A stretch of 54,553 nucleotides of DNA, taken from contig JACRPC010000017.1 in NCBI GenBank assembly GCA_016214125.1, positions 1 through 54,553 on the forward strand, read 5' to 3'. The position numbers were made by a program, and so were the translations under genes. The notes beneath the pieces are model-generated. The model did not search any database. It was not told where the DNA came from and saw nothing but the letters and a program-made list of their open reading frames with translations. The stretch's first letter is position 1; the number at the start of each line of letters is the position of its first letter. Source of the stretch: Rhodospirillales bacterium. Its GTDB lineage: Bacteria; Pseudomonadota; Alphaproteobacteria; Rhodospirillales; WMHbin7. Shown one piece after another: positions 54,152 to 54,553 of the stretch.

Positions 54152-54247
54152 GATAAGTCCGGGCGCGCCGTCGATCCGCACAAGACACATCGGTCGCCCC
54201 GGGTGAGCGCCTTCATCGATTTCCTGGCGGAACGGATGATCGGCTGA
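54152..54247 (+). pseudogene. Decayed C-terminal end of a LysR-type regulator
   Basis: In the plus frame ending with TGA at 54245-54247 the reading is SGRAVDPHKTHRSPRVSAF followed by IDFLAERMIG. This matches the ending of many LysR regulators (H-x2-R/H-x-SP-R/K-V-x-A-F-I/V-DFL-x-E-R). No in-frame body precedes it; upstream lies only the stem-loop and the YkgJ gene. It is a short remnant left by deletion or rearrangement and has no apparent function. Identity is likely but based on about 25 residues. Confidence 0.5.
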
Positions 54248-54270
54248 GCCGATCGGAGGGGTCCGGGAAG

Positions 54271-54323
54271 CGCCCGATTTGCGCCGATCTGCGCCCGATT
54301 TCACCCGCTTTTGACCCGATCGG
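54271..54323. repeat. Five degenerate ~11-base tandem repeats
   Basis: Units starting at 54271, 54282, 54292, 54303 and 54314 resemble CGCCCGATTTG (spacings 11, 10, 11, 11). Units 1 and 3 share ten identical bases. The helical phasing could reflect protein binding or slippage. The region 54248-54505 contains no gene I can support. Confidence 0.45.
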
Positions 54324-54382
54324 CGCCCGTCTGGCGCCGCTTTGAACAGATTAACTATTTGATATTACAAGATTCATGCCCA

Positions 54383-54478
54383 AGTTCGGCGCATTCTTTT
54401 AGCATTTGTTAGACTAGAGTCTTCTGTGATTAGGTTGACGCATACCCGGAGTTTCTAAAGTAGTTGGCGCATTCCTTT
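54383..54478 (+). repeat. Direct repeat AGTT(C)GGCGCATTC in AT-richer spacer
   Basis: AGTTCGGCGCATTC (54383-54396) and AGTTGGCGCATTC (54462-54474) differ only by one base and are both followed by a TTT run. They lie about 80 bases apart in a stretch (54345-54480) that is visibly less GC-rich than the genes around it and flank a palindrome AGACT-AG-AGTCT (54411-54422). Confidence 0.45.
54435..54461 (+). promoter_or_regulatory. Weak candidate promoter near the right edge
   Basis: TTGACG (54435-54440) is followed after 15 bases by TAAAGT (54456-54461). The spacer is short, so it is only a possibility. It would serve the open frame starting at 54506. Confidence 0.28.
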
Positions 54479-54505
54479 GGTGAGAATGTGTTGAGAAGGG
54501 AACCG

Positions 54506-54553
54506 ATGCGACGCCAGGTTGCTTCGACAGTTCGCTCGGCGGCCTTTTTGAGG
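54506..54553 (+). CDS. Start of a possible gene, cut by the window end
   Basis: An ATG at 54506-54508 has AAGGGA six bases upstream and stays open for the remaining 16 codons, reading MRRQVASTVRSAAFLR. This is too short to assign, and the sequence is rich in arginine and alanine as in chance frames of GC-rich DNA. The good ribosome site and the promoter-like sequence upstream make it plausible that a gene begins here. Confidence 0.35.
   Translation, partial: MRRQVASTVRSAAFLR

Noticed and set aside
54113-54304. A 63-codon minus-strand frame in the right-hand spacer
   Set aside because: It lies opposite the LysR remnant and the phased repeats, with no ribosome site or recognisable domain.

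Overview
This window is dense, GC-rich chromosomal DNA with the gene content of an alphaproteobacterium, most like the Rhodospirillales. The pointers are the linked set NDUFA12-like subunit / MCE (MlaD) proteins / DUF2155 / aat / accC / accB / aroQ, a class II (plant-type) DAHP synthase, a B12-dependent ribonucleotide reductase with NrdR-like boxes, a complete System I (ccmA-I) cytochrome c maturation cluster with a separate ccmI, and a bacteriohemerythrin. The genus cannot be fixed from sequence alone. Nearly all of it is ordinary core genome. No rRNA, tRNA or CRISPR array was seen.

Layout. 1-130: the 5' end of an IS630-type transposase running off the left edge. 137-4745 (minus): an eight-gene run starting with a MazE/MazF-type toxin-antitoxin pair, followed by an SGNH hydrolase, a RidA protein, an SH3-domain lipoprotein, DUF3750, cytochrome b561 and a PrcB-like exported protein. 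4797-8471 (minus): nrdJ, with NrdR-like boxes and a perfect DnaA box in the 303-base gap upstream. 8775-13380: NDUFA12-like protein, two tandem MlaD-type proteins and DUF2155 (plus), facing aat-accC-accB-aroQ (minus). 13514-20384 (plus): DAHP synthase, nicotinate phosphoribosyltransferase, NAD synthetase, gltX and cysS. 20498-26259 (plus): hemerythrin, dprA, topA, an HD-GYP response regulator and a small unknown protein. 26263-33424 (minus): ccmABCDEFGHI, including a 59-residue ccmD. 33459-41718 (minus): a Liv-type ABC transporter bracketed by two AMP-forming acid-CoA ligases. 41947-44371 (minus): argG and rlmN. 44537-48307 (plus): a periplasmic binding protein paired with a Cache-HAMP-PAS-GGDEF-EAL protein. 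48297-51594 (minus): M20 amidohydrolase, DUF3108 protein and hydroxyacid-oxoacid transhydrogenase. 51719-54066 (plus): a conserved unknown, a YchJ-type SEC-C protein and a YkgJ-type cysteine-cluster protein. 54067-54553: a stem-loop, a decayed LysR tail, short phased repeats, an AT-richer stretch and the start of a possible gene.

How the genes work together. Several blocks read as functional units: fatty-acid initiation with shikimate entry (accBC, aroQ, DAHP synthase), NAD salvage (nicotinate phosphoribosyltransferase plus NAD synthetase), cytochrome c maturation, uptake plus CoA activation of an organic acid, and cyclic-di-GMP turnover driven by a probably membrane-tethered binding protein. 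Genes are tightly packed, with many 1-4 base stop/start overlaps.

The least ordinary signals are the binding-protein/GGDEF-EAL pair that lacks any ABC permease or ATPase, several -10-like hexamers lying only 6-7 bases before start codons (candidate leaderless mRNAs), strong unassigned palindromes at 41924, 51615 and 44444, the toxin-antitoxin operon fused by overlaps to an SGNH hydrolase, and the scarred left and right edges. No large novel system is convincingly visible.
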